5,132 bases of DNA from Sedimenticola_A endophacoides. Its GTDB lineage: Bacteria; Pseudomonadota; Gammaproteobacteria; Chromatiales; Chromatiaceae. The notes beneath the pieces are model-generated. The model made no database searches. It had not been told where the DNA came from and saw nothing but the letters and a program-made list of their open reading frames with translations. The position numbers and the translations under genes are program-made. The DNA lies in NCBI GenBank assembly GCA_003062345.1, contig PQCO01000153.1, positions 1 to 5,132 of the forward strand. The letters run 5' to 3'. This document shows positions 1 to 5,132 of the stretch, piece after piece (the first letter of the stretch is position 1; every line of letters starts with the position of its first letter).

Positions 1-505
1 CAGGCCCGTCCGCCGCTTATCAATACCGCCTGAGCGATTTCCGATGCGGAGCGGTAGTGACTCATTTCCGTCCGGAAAGGTCATGGTATGCCCAATGGCT
101 GGGATTTTTCCTCATCAGCCGCGCCAAATGGACGCTACAACCCCGAAAAAATGATCGTCGCCCCGCTAACAGTTACCGGCCTGCCTAGTTCTCGGCTAAT
201 ACCCTAGTCTGGTTGTACGGTATTTGTGGTCACCTAATGGTTTATGAAACATTCGGGTTAGAACAGAATTTTAGGTGATGTACGCTGTCATGAGGCGACT
301 AAAAAAATGATGCTGCCCCGCGGGCACACTGCCAATAAAAATCTTTCAGCGAGCCTAATATCAGCGCCTGGAGTGTGAATAACGATGGTCTGAGATTTGT
401 TGCTAAGACTGGAAGATTTTCGCAAAAAACCTGTCAAGCACTTTTTTCGATTTTGTATGGTGAATAGTTACTAATGGGGTTAAGTGCCGCGTCCGTGGTG
501 TGCCG

Positions 506-566
506 GGCGGATCCCCCCAGGTGGGAAAACCGCCGCCGTTGATGCAGAGGGCCGCCACGGGCGGCC
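506..566 (+). other. Two stem-loops in the leader of the DUF3012 gene
   Basis: Two stems lie directly upstream of the gene. The first pairs GGCGG (506-510) with CCGCC (530-534) and can enclose a nested CCC/GGG pairing (513-515 with 523-525). The second pairs GGCCGCC (550-556) perfectly with GGCGGCC (560-566) over a three-base loop. The second stem ends 20 bases before the Shine-Dalgarno sequence. There is no T-run after it, so an intrinsic terminator is unlikely. An mRNA-stabilising or regulatory 5' leader is the simplest reading. I do not recognise a known riboswitch class. Whether this DNA is transcribed is inferred from position only. Confidence 0.35.
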
Positions 567-586
567 TGAGAACAGCAAGAGAAGAG

Positions 587-591
587 AGGAG
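587..591 (+). promoter_or_regulatory. Shine-Dalgarno site setting the start at 599
   Basis: AGGAG lies seven bases upstream of the ATG at 599, within a purine-rich stretch. This supports 599 over an in-frame ATG at 500, which would add 33 residues in front of an otherwise perfect lipoprotein signal peptide. Confidence 0.75.
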
Positions 592-598
592 AGAGCCG

Positions 599-766
599 AT
601 GAAACGAGTGATTGCCGTTGCCCTTGCCGGTCTGGTCCTGACCCTCGCCGGGTGTGCGCCCGAGGTGGGGAGCGAGGCCTGGTGCAAGCAGATGAACGAA
701 AAGCCCAAGGGTGACTGGAGTGCCAATGAGGCCGCGGATTACGCCAAACACTGCGTGTTTCGCTGA
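599..766 (+). CDS. Small DUF3012 family lipoprotein
   Basis: This is a 55-residue secreted lipoprotein of unknown function. Residues 1-18 form a type II signal peptide: basic K2 and R3, a hydrophobic core, then the lipobox LAGC with Cys19 as the lipidated residue. Residue 20 is Ala rather than Asp, so outer-membrane sorting by the Lol system is expected. The mature part (CAPEVGSEAWC, KPKGDW, NEAADYAKHC) matches my memory of DUF3012 proteins, small lipoproteins found mainly in gammaproteobacteria, and the length is normal for that family. Two further cysteines, Cys29 and Cys52, flank the KPKGDW core and could form a disulfide in the periplasm; this is inference. The start at 599 is chosen from the AGGAG site and the signal peptide. 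The OmpA-domain lipoprotein gene follows after 37 bases on the same strand, so the two may be co-transcribed. No function is known to me. Confidence 0.9.
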   Translation: MKRVIAVALAGLVLTLAGCAPEVGSEAWCKQMNEKPKGDWSANEAADYAKHCVFR

Positions 767-803
767 TCGCTGGCTTATTGATGACGTTTGACGGGAGGTC
801 GCT

Positions 804-1496
804 ATGAAGAGAACCGTAATGACAGTGTCCCTGTTGTCGGGGACTCTGCTGCTTGGCGCCTGCATGCAGCAGGACGATCCGAACCGACGTGCCAAGAGCG
901 GCGCCGCCATCGGCGCGGTGCTCGGGGCCGTGGTGGGACACCAGGTGGATCACGGATCGGGTAAATGGGTCGGCGCGGCGGTTGGTGCCCTGGCCGGGGC
1001 CGGGGTCGGAAACTATATGGACAACCAGCAGCGGGCGTTCGAGGATGAGCTGGCCGCCGAGCGGCGCAACAACCAGCTTGAGATCGAGCGCATGCGCGAC
1101 GACACCCTCAAGCTGAGTCTCGACTCAGAGATCTCCTTCGACTTCGACCGAGCCGAGATCAAGCCGGCCTTCGAGCCCTCTCTCAACCGGCTGGCGAGTG
1201 TGCTGGTGAAGTACAACCGCACGGTGGTGCATGTGGTCGGGCACACCGACAGCACCGGTTCGGCGAGCTATAACCAAAGCCTCTCCGAGCGGCGGGCTCA
1301 GAGCGTGGTCCGGCATCTGGAGATGCAGGGGGTACCGCCGCAACGGCTGCGCGCCGAGGGTCGGGGCGAGTCCGAGCCGCGTGACACCAATGCCACCGAG
1401 GCCGGGCGTCAGCTCAACCGACGGGTGGAGATCTACGTCAAGCCGATTGTCGAGGGCCAGGAAAACCGGGCCTACGAGTCGCCGCGCTACTATTGA
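804..1496 (+). CDS. OmpA-family lipoprotein with glycine zipper (YiaD/Pal-like)
   Basis: This 230-residue outer-membrane lipoprotein is predicted to anchor non-covalently to peptidoglycan. A type II signal peptide ends in the lipobox LGAC with Cys20 as the lipidated residue. Residues 33-70 are a glycine zipper (repeated GxxxG spacing, for example GAAIGAVLGAVVG), a segment that can insert in or pack against membrane. A charged helical linker (about 76-100) leads to the OmpA C-terminal domain, about 105-213. There, FDFDRAEIKP is at 112-121 and GHTDSTG at 146-152. The family pattern TD-x10-LS-x2-RA-x2-V-x3-L fits exactly from T148 to L172. D149 and R164 have the spacing of the Asp/Arg pair that binds diaminopimelate in OmpA-like proteins. 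LNRRVEI at 204-210 closes the domain. The ribosome site GGGAGGT (793-799) is four bases before the ATG. The architecture is that of YiaD-type proteins and the length is usual. The gene is complete with no oddity, and it may share an mRNA with the lipoprotein gene at 599. Confidence 0.92.
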   Translation: MKRTVMTVSLLSGTLLLGACMQQDDPNRRAKSGAAIGAVLGAVVGHQVDHGSGKWVGAAVGALAGAGVGNYMDNQQRAFEDELAAERRNNQLEIERMRDDTLKLSLDSEISFDFDRAEIKPAFEPSLNRLASVLVKYNRTVVHVVGHTDSTGSASYNQSLSERRAQSVVRHLEMQGVPPQRLRAEGRGESEPRDTNATEAGRQLNRRVEIYVKPIVEGQENRAYESPRYY

Positions 1497-1503
1497 CCGC
1501 CCG

Positions 1504-1525
1504 CCCCCGCGCCCTGGCGCGGGGG
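1504..1525. terminator. GC-rich hairpin between convergent genes
   Basis: CCCCCGCGCC (1504-1513) pairs perfectly with GGCGCGGGGG (1516-1525); in practice this is a nine-pair stem with a four-base loop. It starts eight bases after the OmpA-lipoprotein stop and lies just beyond the stop of the convergent stress-protein gene, so it could act in both directions. No T-run follows on either strand, so it is not a textbook intrinsic terminator. Confidence 0.5.
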
Positions 1526-1531
1526 TATCGA

Positions 1532-1975
1532 TCAGGCGCTGCCGATGCGCACCGCCAGCACGTCGCATCCGGCCAGGTGCAGCACTCCGCTGGCGGTCGA
1601 ACCGAGCAGCAGTTGCAGGCCATGGCGCCCATGGCTGCCGAGGACGATCAGGTCCGCGCCGCGCTCCTGGGCCACGCGCACGATCTCGCGCTTTGGAACG
1701 CCGACCTCGACCAGGCAGGGGCTGCCCTCTAGCGCATGTTGCACGGTGATCGCCTCCAGCCGGGCGCGTGCCGACTCCGCCAGGCGCCGGTCGAGATCGA
1801 ACGCCTCGGGCAGCGGGATCTCCCCGGGGTACATCGCCCCACTGTACTCCACCACATGCAGCAGGCTGAGTCTGGCCTGGTGCAGCCGGGCCAGTTCCAC
1901 CGCCTTGCCGATAACCTGATCCGCCTCCTCACCCGAGAAGTCGACGGCGAGCAGTATGTGTGGGTAGGTGGCCAT
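1532..1975 (-). CDS. Universal stress protein, UspA family
   Basis: This is a 147-residue single-domain cytoplasmic protein of the Usp fold, the usual length for the family. It opens with the family's first strand, HILLAVDFS (residues 6-14), whose Asp12 sits where nucleotide-binding members contact adenine. The second strand is ARLSLLHVVE (34-43). The C-terminal half holds GADLIVLGSHGRHG (106-119), then LLLGSTAS (122-129) and CDVLAVR (137-143). This corresponds to the ATP-binding loop G-x2-G-x9-G-(S/T), but the second spacer here is eight residues rather than nine; I recall the same spacing in Pseudomonas UspA-type proteins. ATP binding is therefore likely but not certain. GGAG (1983-1986 on the complement) lies seven bases before the ATG. 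The gene converges with the OmpA lipoprotein gene and diverges from the sensor kinase gene across a 109-base spacer. Usp proteins typically respond to starvation, oxidants or other stress; the trigger here is not visible. Confidence 0.92.
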   Translation of the reverse strand: MATYPHILLAVDFSGEEADQVIGKAVELARLHQARLSLLHVVEYSGAMYPGEIPLPEAFDLDRRLAESARARLEAITVQHALEGSPCLVEVGVPKREIVRVAQERGADLIVLGSHGRHGLQLLLGSTASGVLHLAGCDVLAVRIGSA

Positions 1976-2084
1976 GTTCTATCTCCATATGCTGATTTTC
2001 CTACCCCCTAGTATGGGCCGATTTCCCCCCTTTTCCAGCCCCCTCCCGCTTGTCACCCCAGGGGGTTTTCCGTAGGCTTGCCGC
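1976..2084. promoter_or_regulatory. Divergent intergenic region with C-tracts and dyads
   Basis: This spacer must hold the promoters of both the stress gene (leftward) and the two-component operon (rightward). The heptamer ACCCCCT occurs at 2003-2009 on the plus strand and at 2060-2066 on the minus strand. The second copy belongs to a dyad, ACCCC-AG-GGGGT (2055-2066), 18 bases before the kinase start. C-tracts lie at 2004-2008, 2025-2030, 2039-2043, 2045-2047 and 2056-2059. I found no convincing -35/-10 pair on either strand, so activator-dependent promoters are possible. Operator function is inference. Confidence 0.4.
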
Positions 2085-4256
2085 ATGACGACGAGGATTG
2101 GCCTTTGGCGGTTGACACTGCTGCTCACGCTGCTGTTTGGCGGGGTGGAGCAGGCGCTGGCCAATGAGCCCCCGATCCGTATCGGTGTGCTGAGCCATCG
2201 CGGCGACGAGACCACCTACAGGATGTGGCGTCCCACGGCGGAGTATCTGGCCCAGGCGGTGCATGGACGTCCGTTCGAGATCGTGCCTCTGGATTTCGAC
2301 GAGGTCTCGGAGGCGGTGCGCTTCGAGGAGGTCGATTTCGTCCTGGTCAACCCGGGTATCTACGTCAATCTGGAGGTCCTCTGCCGGGTCTCGCGCATCG
2401 CCACCCTGAACAACCTGGTGGGTGACGAGCCGCGCAACGTGTTTGGCGGGGTCGTATTCACCCGCCGCGACCGAACCGACATCAACACCTTCGCCGACCT
2501 CAAGGGCAAGCATATGATGGGGGTGGACGAGACCTCCCTCGGGGGGTTTCAGATGGCCTGGCGGGAGATGCGCGAGGAGGGGCTGGACCCCTACCGTGAT
2601 CTCGCCTCGCTGCGCTTTGGAGGCATTCACGACGAGGTGGTGATGGCGGTGCTCAGCGGCGAGGTCGATGTCGGCACGGTACGCACCGACATCCTCGAAC
2701 GCATGCACTCGGCAGGCGCGGTCAGCCTGACCGATTTCAAGGTGCTCTCGCCGCGCCTGCATCCCGAATTTTTCTTCGAGCTGAGTACCCGTCTCTATCC
2801 CGAGTGGCCGTTCAGCAAGTTGCAGCACACCCCCAATGAGCTGGCCCAGAAGGTGGCGGTGGCCCTGCTCAACATGCCGGACGATCATCCGGCCGGACGG
2901 GCGGGCAACTACGCGGGGTGGACGGTGCCCCTGGACTATCAGCCGGTGCACGAGCTGTTTCAGGATCTGAAGCTCCCCCCTTATGCCGAGTTGGGCCGTT
3001 TCACCCTGATGGATGCCATGCGCAAGTACTGGTACTGGCTGCTGGCCGGGGTGGTGTTCATCCTCTCCATGGCCTTCATGACCACCTGGGTGGCGCGTCT
3101 CAACCGCGAACTCTCCCGTGCCAAGAGCCGCTTGGAGCGGCGTCATGAGTTGATTCTCAACTCCGTTGCCGATGGCATCTACGGGGTGGATCTGCAGGGC
3201 AACTCGACCTTCGTCAACCGCGCCATGGAGCGCATCACCGGCTGGAGCGCGGAGGAGCTGATCGGGCGCAATCAGCACGAGATCCTGCACCATACCCACC
3301 CCGACGGCTCGCCTCACCCGCCCCATGAGTGCCCGGTGTTCGCCACCTACCGCGACAGCATACCGCGCTTTGTCGATGACGATGTGTTCTGGAAGCGCGA
3401 CGGCAGCAGTTTTCCGGTCGAGTACACCAGCACCCCCCTGAAGGGGGAGCAGGGTTCGACCGTCGGCAGCGTGGTGGTGTTCAGGGATATCAGCGCGCGC
3501 AAGAGCGCGGAGGAGGCGGCGCGCCAGCACCAGATGGATCTGGCCCATGTGGGCCGCCTGAGCACCATGGGTGAGATGGCGTCGGGCATCGCCCATGAGA
3601 TCAACCAGCCGTTGACCGCCATCGCCACCAACGCCCACGCCTGCATCCGCCTGCTGGAGTCCCCCGATGTCTCCCACGAGCGGGTGGCCGACGTGATCGA
3701 ACGGATCGCCGCCCAGGCGGAACGCGCCGGAGAGATCATCCGCCACCTGCGCCAGTTCGTGCGCAAGGAGCAGCCGGAGCGCAAGGAGCTGAACATCAAC
3801 CAGCTGATCAACGAAGTGGTGGTGCTGCTCAAACCCGAGTTGAACAAGGCGGGTGTGCGACTGCGGCTGGAACTCGACGAAGGGTTGCCGATGGTGCATG
3901 CCCAGCATATCCAGATCGACCAGGTGATCCTCAATCTGGCGCGCAACGCCATTGAGGCGATGCAGGAGGTGGACGCGAGCGCACGGGTGCTGACCGTTCA
4001 GACAGCCTCCGGCGGCCGCAACGCGGTGATCGTCAGCGTCAGCGATACCGGTCCCGGCATCACCGATGCGGTCCGGGGCAAGCTGTTCGATCCCTTTGTC
4101 ACCACCAAGTCCACCGGTATGGGGCTTGGCTTGTCGATCAGTCGCGGTATCATCGATGCCCACAAGGGTACGCTGTATGCGGATTCCGGGCCGGGCCGCG
4201 GGGCGCTGTTTCGGTTTACCCTGCCGTTGGACCGGGAGGAGGGAGAGGCAAAGTGA
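2085..4256 (+). CDS. TtrS-like sensor histidine kinase with PhnD-type periplasmic domain and PAS
   Basis: This 723-residue membrane sensor kinase should autophosphorylate on His504 and pass phosphate to the regulator encoded next to it. A Sec signal peptide ends at ALA (residues 24-26). Residues about 30-300 resemble the PhnD/phosphonate-type periplasmic binding fold: IRIGVLS (31-37), DFVLVNPG (84-91), TFADLKGK (135-142) and GEVDVGTVRTDIL (192-204). One transmembrane helix (about 315-336) and a charged helix (337-357) precede a PAS domain (about 355-472). The kinase core has the H-box GIAHEINQPL (501-510), N-box around NLARNAIEAM (617-626), G1 box DTGPGI (654-659), F-box LFDPF (667-671) and G2 box GMGLGL (678-683). 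All key residues are present. TtrS and ThsS, which sense tetrathionate and thiosulfate, have similar periplasmic domains; as I recall Salmonella TtrS is nearly 600 residues, so the PAS domain makes this one longer. An in-frame TAG at 2073-2075 excludes an earlier start. The ribosome site (TAGG, 2073-2076) is weak. The ligand is unknown. Confidence 0.9.
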   Translation: MTTRIGLWRLTLLLTLLFGGVEQALANEPPIRIGVLSHRGDETTYRMWRPTAEYLAQAVHGRPFEIVPLDFDEVSEAVRFEEVDFVLVNPGIYVNLEVLCRVSRIATLNNLVGDEPRNVFGGVVFTRRDRTDINTFADLKGKHMMGVDETSLGGFQMAWREMREEGLDPYRDLASLRFGGIHDEVVMAVLSGEVDVGTVRTDILERMHSAGAVSLTDFKVLSPRLHPEFFFELSTRLYPEWPFSKLQHTPNELAQKVAVALLNMPDDHPAGRAGNYAGWTVPLDYQPVHELFQDLKLPPYAELGRFTLMDAMRKYWYWLLAGVVFILSMAFMTTWVARLNRELSRAKSRLERRHELILNSVADGIYGVDLQGNSTFVNRAMERITGWSAEELIGRNQHEILHHTHPDGSPHPPHECPVFATYRDSIPRFVDDDVFWKRDGSSFPVEYTSTPLKGEQGSTVGSVVVFRDISARKSAEEAARQHQMDLAHVGRLSTMGEMASGIAHEINQPLTAIATNAHACIRLLESPDVSHERVADVIERIAAQAERAGEIIRHLRQFVRKEQPERKELNINQLINEVVVLLKPELNKAGVRLRLELDEGLPMVHAQHIQIDQVILNLARNAIEAMQEVDASARVLTVQTASGGRNAVIVSVSDTGPGITDAVRGKLFDPFVTTKSTGMGLGLSISRGIIDAHKGTLYADSGPGRGALFRFTLPLDREEGEAK
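4234..4248 (+). promoter_or_regulatory. Purine-rich ribosome site for the response regulator
   Basis: A pure G/A stretch with GGAGG at 4235-4239 and GGGAG at 4241-4245 sits inside the last codons of the kinase gene, four bases before the GTG start at 4253. It supports this non-ATG start and re-initiation by ribosomes finishing the kinase. Confidence 0.75.
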
Positions 4257-4873
4257 AACAAGAGAGTACGGTGTTCGTGGTCGATGACGACCGGGAAGTG
4301 CGCGACGCGCTGCAACTGCTGATGGAGTCGGTGGGTCTGCCGGTGGAGACCTTCGGGTCGGCCCAGGAGTACCTCGACCGCTTCGACCCGGAGCGGCCGG
4401 GGTGTCTGGTGCTGGATATCCGCATGCCCGGCATGAGCGGGCTCGAACTGCAGGCGCGGCTCAACGCCGAGCGTATCTACCCGCCCATCGTGATCATCAC
4501 CGGCCACGGGGATGTGCCGATGGCGGTGCGCGCGGTACAGGCGGGAGCCGTCGATTTCGTCCAGAAACCCTTCAACGATCAGGCCCTGCTCGACAGCGTG
4601 CACCGCGCCATTGAGCGTGACGCCCAGCAGCGTGGTGAGGTCTCCAGGCTGCGCGATATCGAGGAGCGGGTGCGCCGCCTCACCCCCCGTGAGCGTGAGG
4701 TGATGGATCTGGTGATCGCCGGCAAGCGCAATAAGGTGATCGCCTCCGAGATGAACATCAGTCAGTCGACGGTGGAGGCCCATCGTGCCAAGGTGATGGA
4801 GAAGATGGAGGCCGACACCCTCTCCAGCCTGATGCGCATGATGCTCACCCTGGAGGCCCTCCAGGGCGAGTGA
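4253..4873 (+). CDS. FixJ/TtrR-type response regulator with LuxR DNA-binding domain
   Basis: This 206-residue cytoplasmic transcription factor is the likely partner of the kinase upstream. The receiver domain (about 5-120) has the acidic pair D11/D12, phosphoacceptor D55 in LVLDIRMPGMSG, T83 in IITGHGD and K105 in QKPF, so it should be phosphorylatable. A linker helix (about 121-140) joins a LuxR/FixJ-type helix-turn-helix (about 143-190), with LTPREREVMDLV at 143-154 and the recognition helix around SQSTVEAHRAKVMEKM (170-185). Length and arrangement are standard for FixJ, StyR and TtrR. Its GTG start overlaps the kinase stop in GTGA, which indicates translational coupling and matched amounts of the two proteins. 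As in other FixJ-type regulators, phosphorylation should allow dimerisation and activation of target promoters. The targets are not visible; the C-rich spacer at 1976-2084 is a candidate for self-control. TtrR is the closest named relative by context, but I do not assign the symbol without a ttr reductase nearby. Confidence 0.92.
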   Translation: MKQESTVFVVDDDREVRDALQLLMESVGLPVETFGSAQEYLDRFDPERPGCLVLDIRMPGMSGLELQARLNAERIYPPIVIITGHGDVPMAVRAVQAGAVDFVQKPFNDQALLDSVHRAIERDAQQRGEVSRLRDIEERVRRLTPREREVMDLVIAGKRNKVIASEMNISQSTVEAHRAKVMEKMEADTLSSLMRMMLTLEALQGE

Positions 4874-4880
4874 GCCGAAT

Positions 4881-4897
4881 CCGGCGGCCCACGCCGG
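4881..4897 (+). terminator. Weak hairpin after the two-component operon
   Basis: CCGGCG (4881-4886) pairs with CGCCGG (4892-4897) across a five-base loop, starting seven bases after the regulator stop. Only a short mixed pyrimidine stretch follows (CTTCCCTGT), with no real T-run, so this is at best a poor intrinsic terminator. Confidence 0.25.
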
Positions 4898-5007
4898 CGG
4901 CTTCCCTGTCCGCTGTATTTCGCTTTCCGGTGTGACGTTGCGCGCCCCGTCCGTTCGGCCTCTCTGAAACGTCAATAGTTTACCGGATACTGATATACCC
5001 CCTTTCG

Positions 5008-5042
5008 CTAACCGCCATGGAGAGCGAAGCGAAGGCGGTTAG
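5008..5042. repeat. Inverted repeat with nine-base arms
   Basis: CTAACCGCC (5008-5016) is the exact reverse complement of GGCGGTTAG (5034-5042). The 17-base loop contains GCGAAGCGA. It lies well past the operon end, has no T-run after it and abuts further repeats, so a repeat element fits better than a terminator. Confidence 0.6.
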
Positions 5043-5106
5043 TCCCCGATAGGCGTAGGCGCGGTTGTATGGCCGCAGTTACGACCGATAGGGAGTGACG
5101 TAGGGC
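5038..5106. repeat. Two imperfect direct repeats
   Basis: GTTAGTCCCCGATAGG (5038-5053) resembles GTTACGACCGATAGG (5078-5092), sharing GTTA and an exact CCGATAGG. Each is followed by a CGTAGG(G)C motif (5054-5060 and 5099-5106). The copies are 39-40 bases apart, which suggests internal duplication within an intergenic repeat element. Confidence 0.5.
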
Positions 5107-5112
5107 ATACAA
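5065..5112. repeat. Long imperfect stem-loop with TTGTATG/CATACAA arms
   Basis: TTGTATG (5065-5071) pairs exactly with CATACAA (5106-5112). After one mismatch CC (5073-5074) pairs with GG (5103-5104), and GTTAC (5078-5082) pairs with GTGAC (5095-5099) with one G-T wobble. The whole could form a 48-base interrupted hairpin. The final bases (GCGCATCCGACACGCC, 5116-5131) resemble repeat ends I recall from other gammaproteobacterial intergenic elements; that comparison is from memory. Confidence 0.5.
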
Positions 5113-5132
5113 ATAGCGCATCCGACACGCCG

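Larger units (their letters stand above)
1..598. other. Gene-free, relatively AT-rich upstream region
   Basis: No coding region with convincing composition or a recognisable product is visible on either strand. By hand count bases 1-480 are about 48% G+C and bases 181-480 about 43%, clearly lower than the genes to the right. A frame open from the left edge to the stop at 186-188 encodes about 61 residues, but I recognise nothing in it. Small dyads occur: TTTCCG/CGGAAA at 65-78, TCACCTAA (230-237) against TTAGGTGA (271-278), and TGCCC/GGGCA at 314-326. None is followed by a T-run in the correct orientation beside a gene. The region probably carries the promoter of the lipoprotein gene at 599, but I cannot place it with confidence. 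Confidence 0.6.
4874..5132. other. Gene-free region after the two-component operon
   Basis: No convincing coding sequence is present on either strand. The left part holds the weak hairpin and the octamer TACCCCCT (4996-5003), which also occurs upstream of the operon at 2002-2009. From 5008 onward the region is dominated by inverted and direct repeats, listed separately. The next gene, if any, starts beyond the right edge. Confidence 0.6.

Overview
The window looks like chromosomal DNA from a GC-rich gammaproteobacterium. The genes sit near 60-65% G+C by eye. The DUF3012-type lipoprotein and the UspA-type stress protein (with its GSHGRHG loop) fit gammaproteobacteria, and a TtrS/TtrR-like two-component pair is common in sulfur-metabolising and marine members. 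I cannot name a genus. There is no rRNA, tRNA, CRISPR array, transposase or phage gene.

Layout: bases 1-598 hold no gene I can support. Bases 1-480 are only about 48% G+C by hand count (about 43% from 181), followed by a short GC-rich stretch with two stem-loops (506-534 and 550-566) just before the first gene. Two plus-strand lipoprotein genes follow, 37 bases apart: a 55-residue DUF3012 protein (599-766) and a 230-residue OmpA-domain lipoprotein with a glycine zipper (804-1496). A strong GC hairpin (1504-1525) separates this pair from a convergent minus-strand universal stress protein gene (1532-1975).

A 109-base divergent spacer (1976-2084), rich in C-tracts, leads to the main feature. 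This is a plus-strand two-component operon: a 723-residue membrane sensor histidine kinase (2085-4256) and a FixJ/TtrR-type response regulator (4253-4873), overlapping by GTGA. The kinase has a signal peptide, a PhnD-like periplasmic binding domain, one transmembrane helix, a PAS domain and a HisKA/HATPase core. By analogy with TtrS and ThsS it probably senses a small, perhaps sulfur-containing, anion. No transporter or reductase gene lies beside it here, so ligand and target genes remain inference.

The last 259 bases (4874-5132) are non-coding. They hold a weak hairpin after the operon and a cluster of inverted and direct repeats that looks like an intergenic repeat element.

How they fit together: the two lipoproteins are envelope proteins, the OmpA one probably bound to peptidoglycan. 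The stress protein is cytoplasmic and shares its upstream region with the two-component operon. A functional link between stress gene and sensor is possible only through that spacer and is unproven. I see no clearly new system. The least explained items are the ligand of the sensor, the DUF3012 lipoprotein and the 3' repeat cluster.
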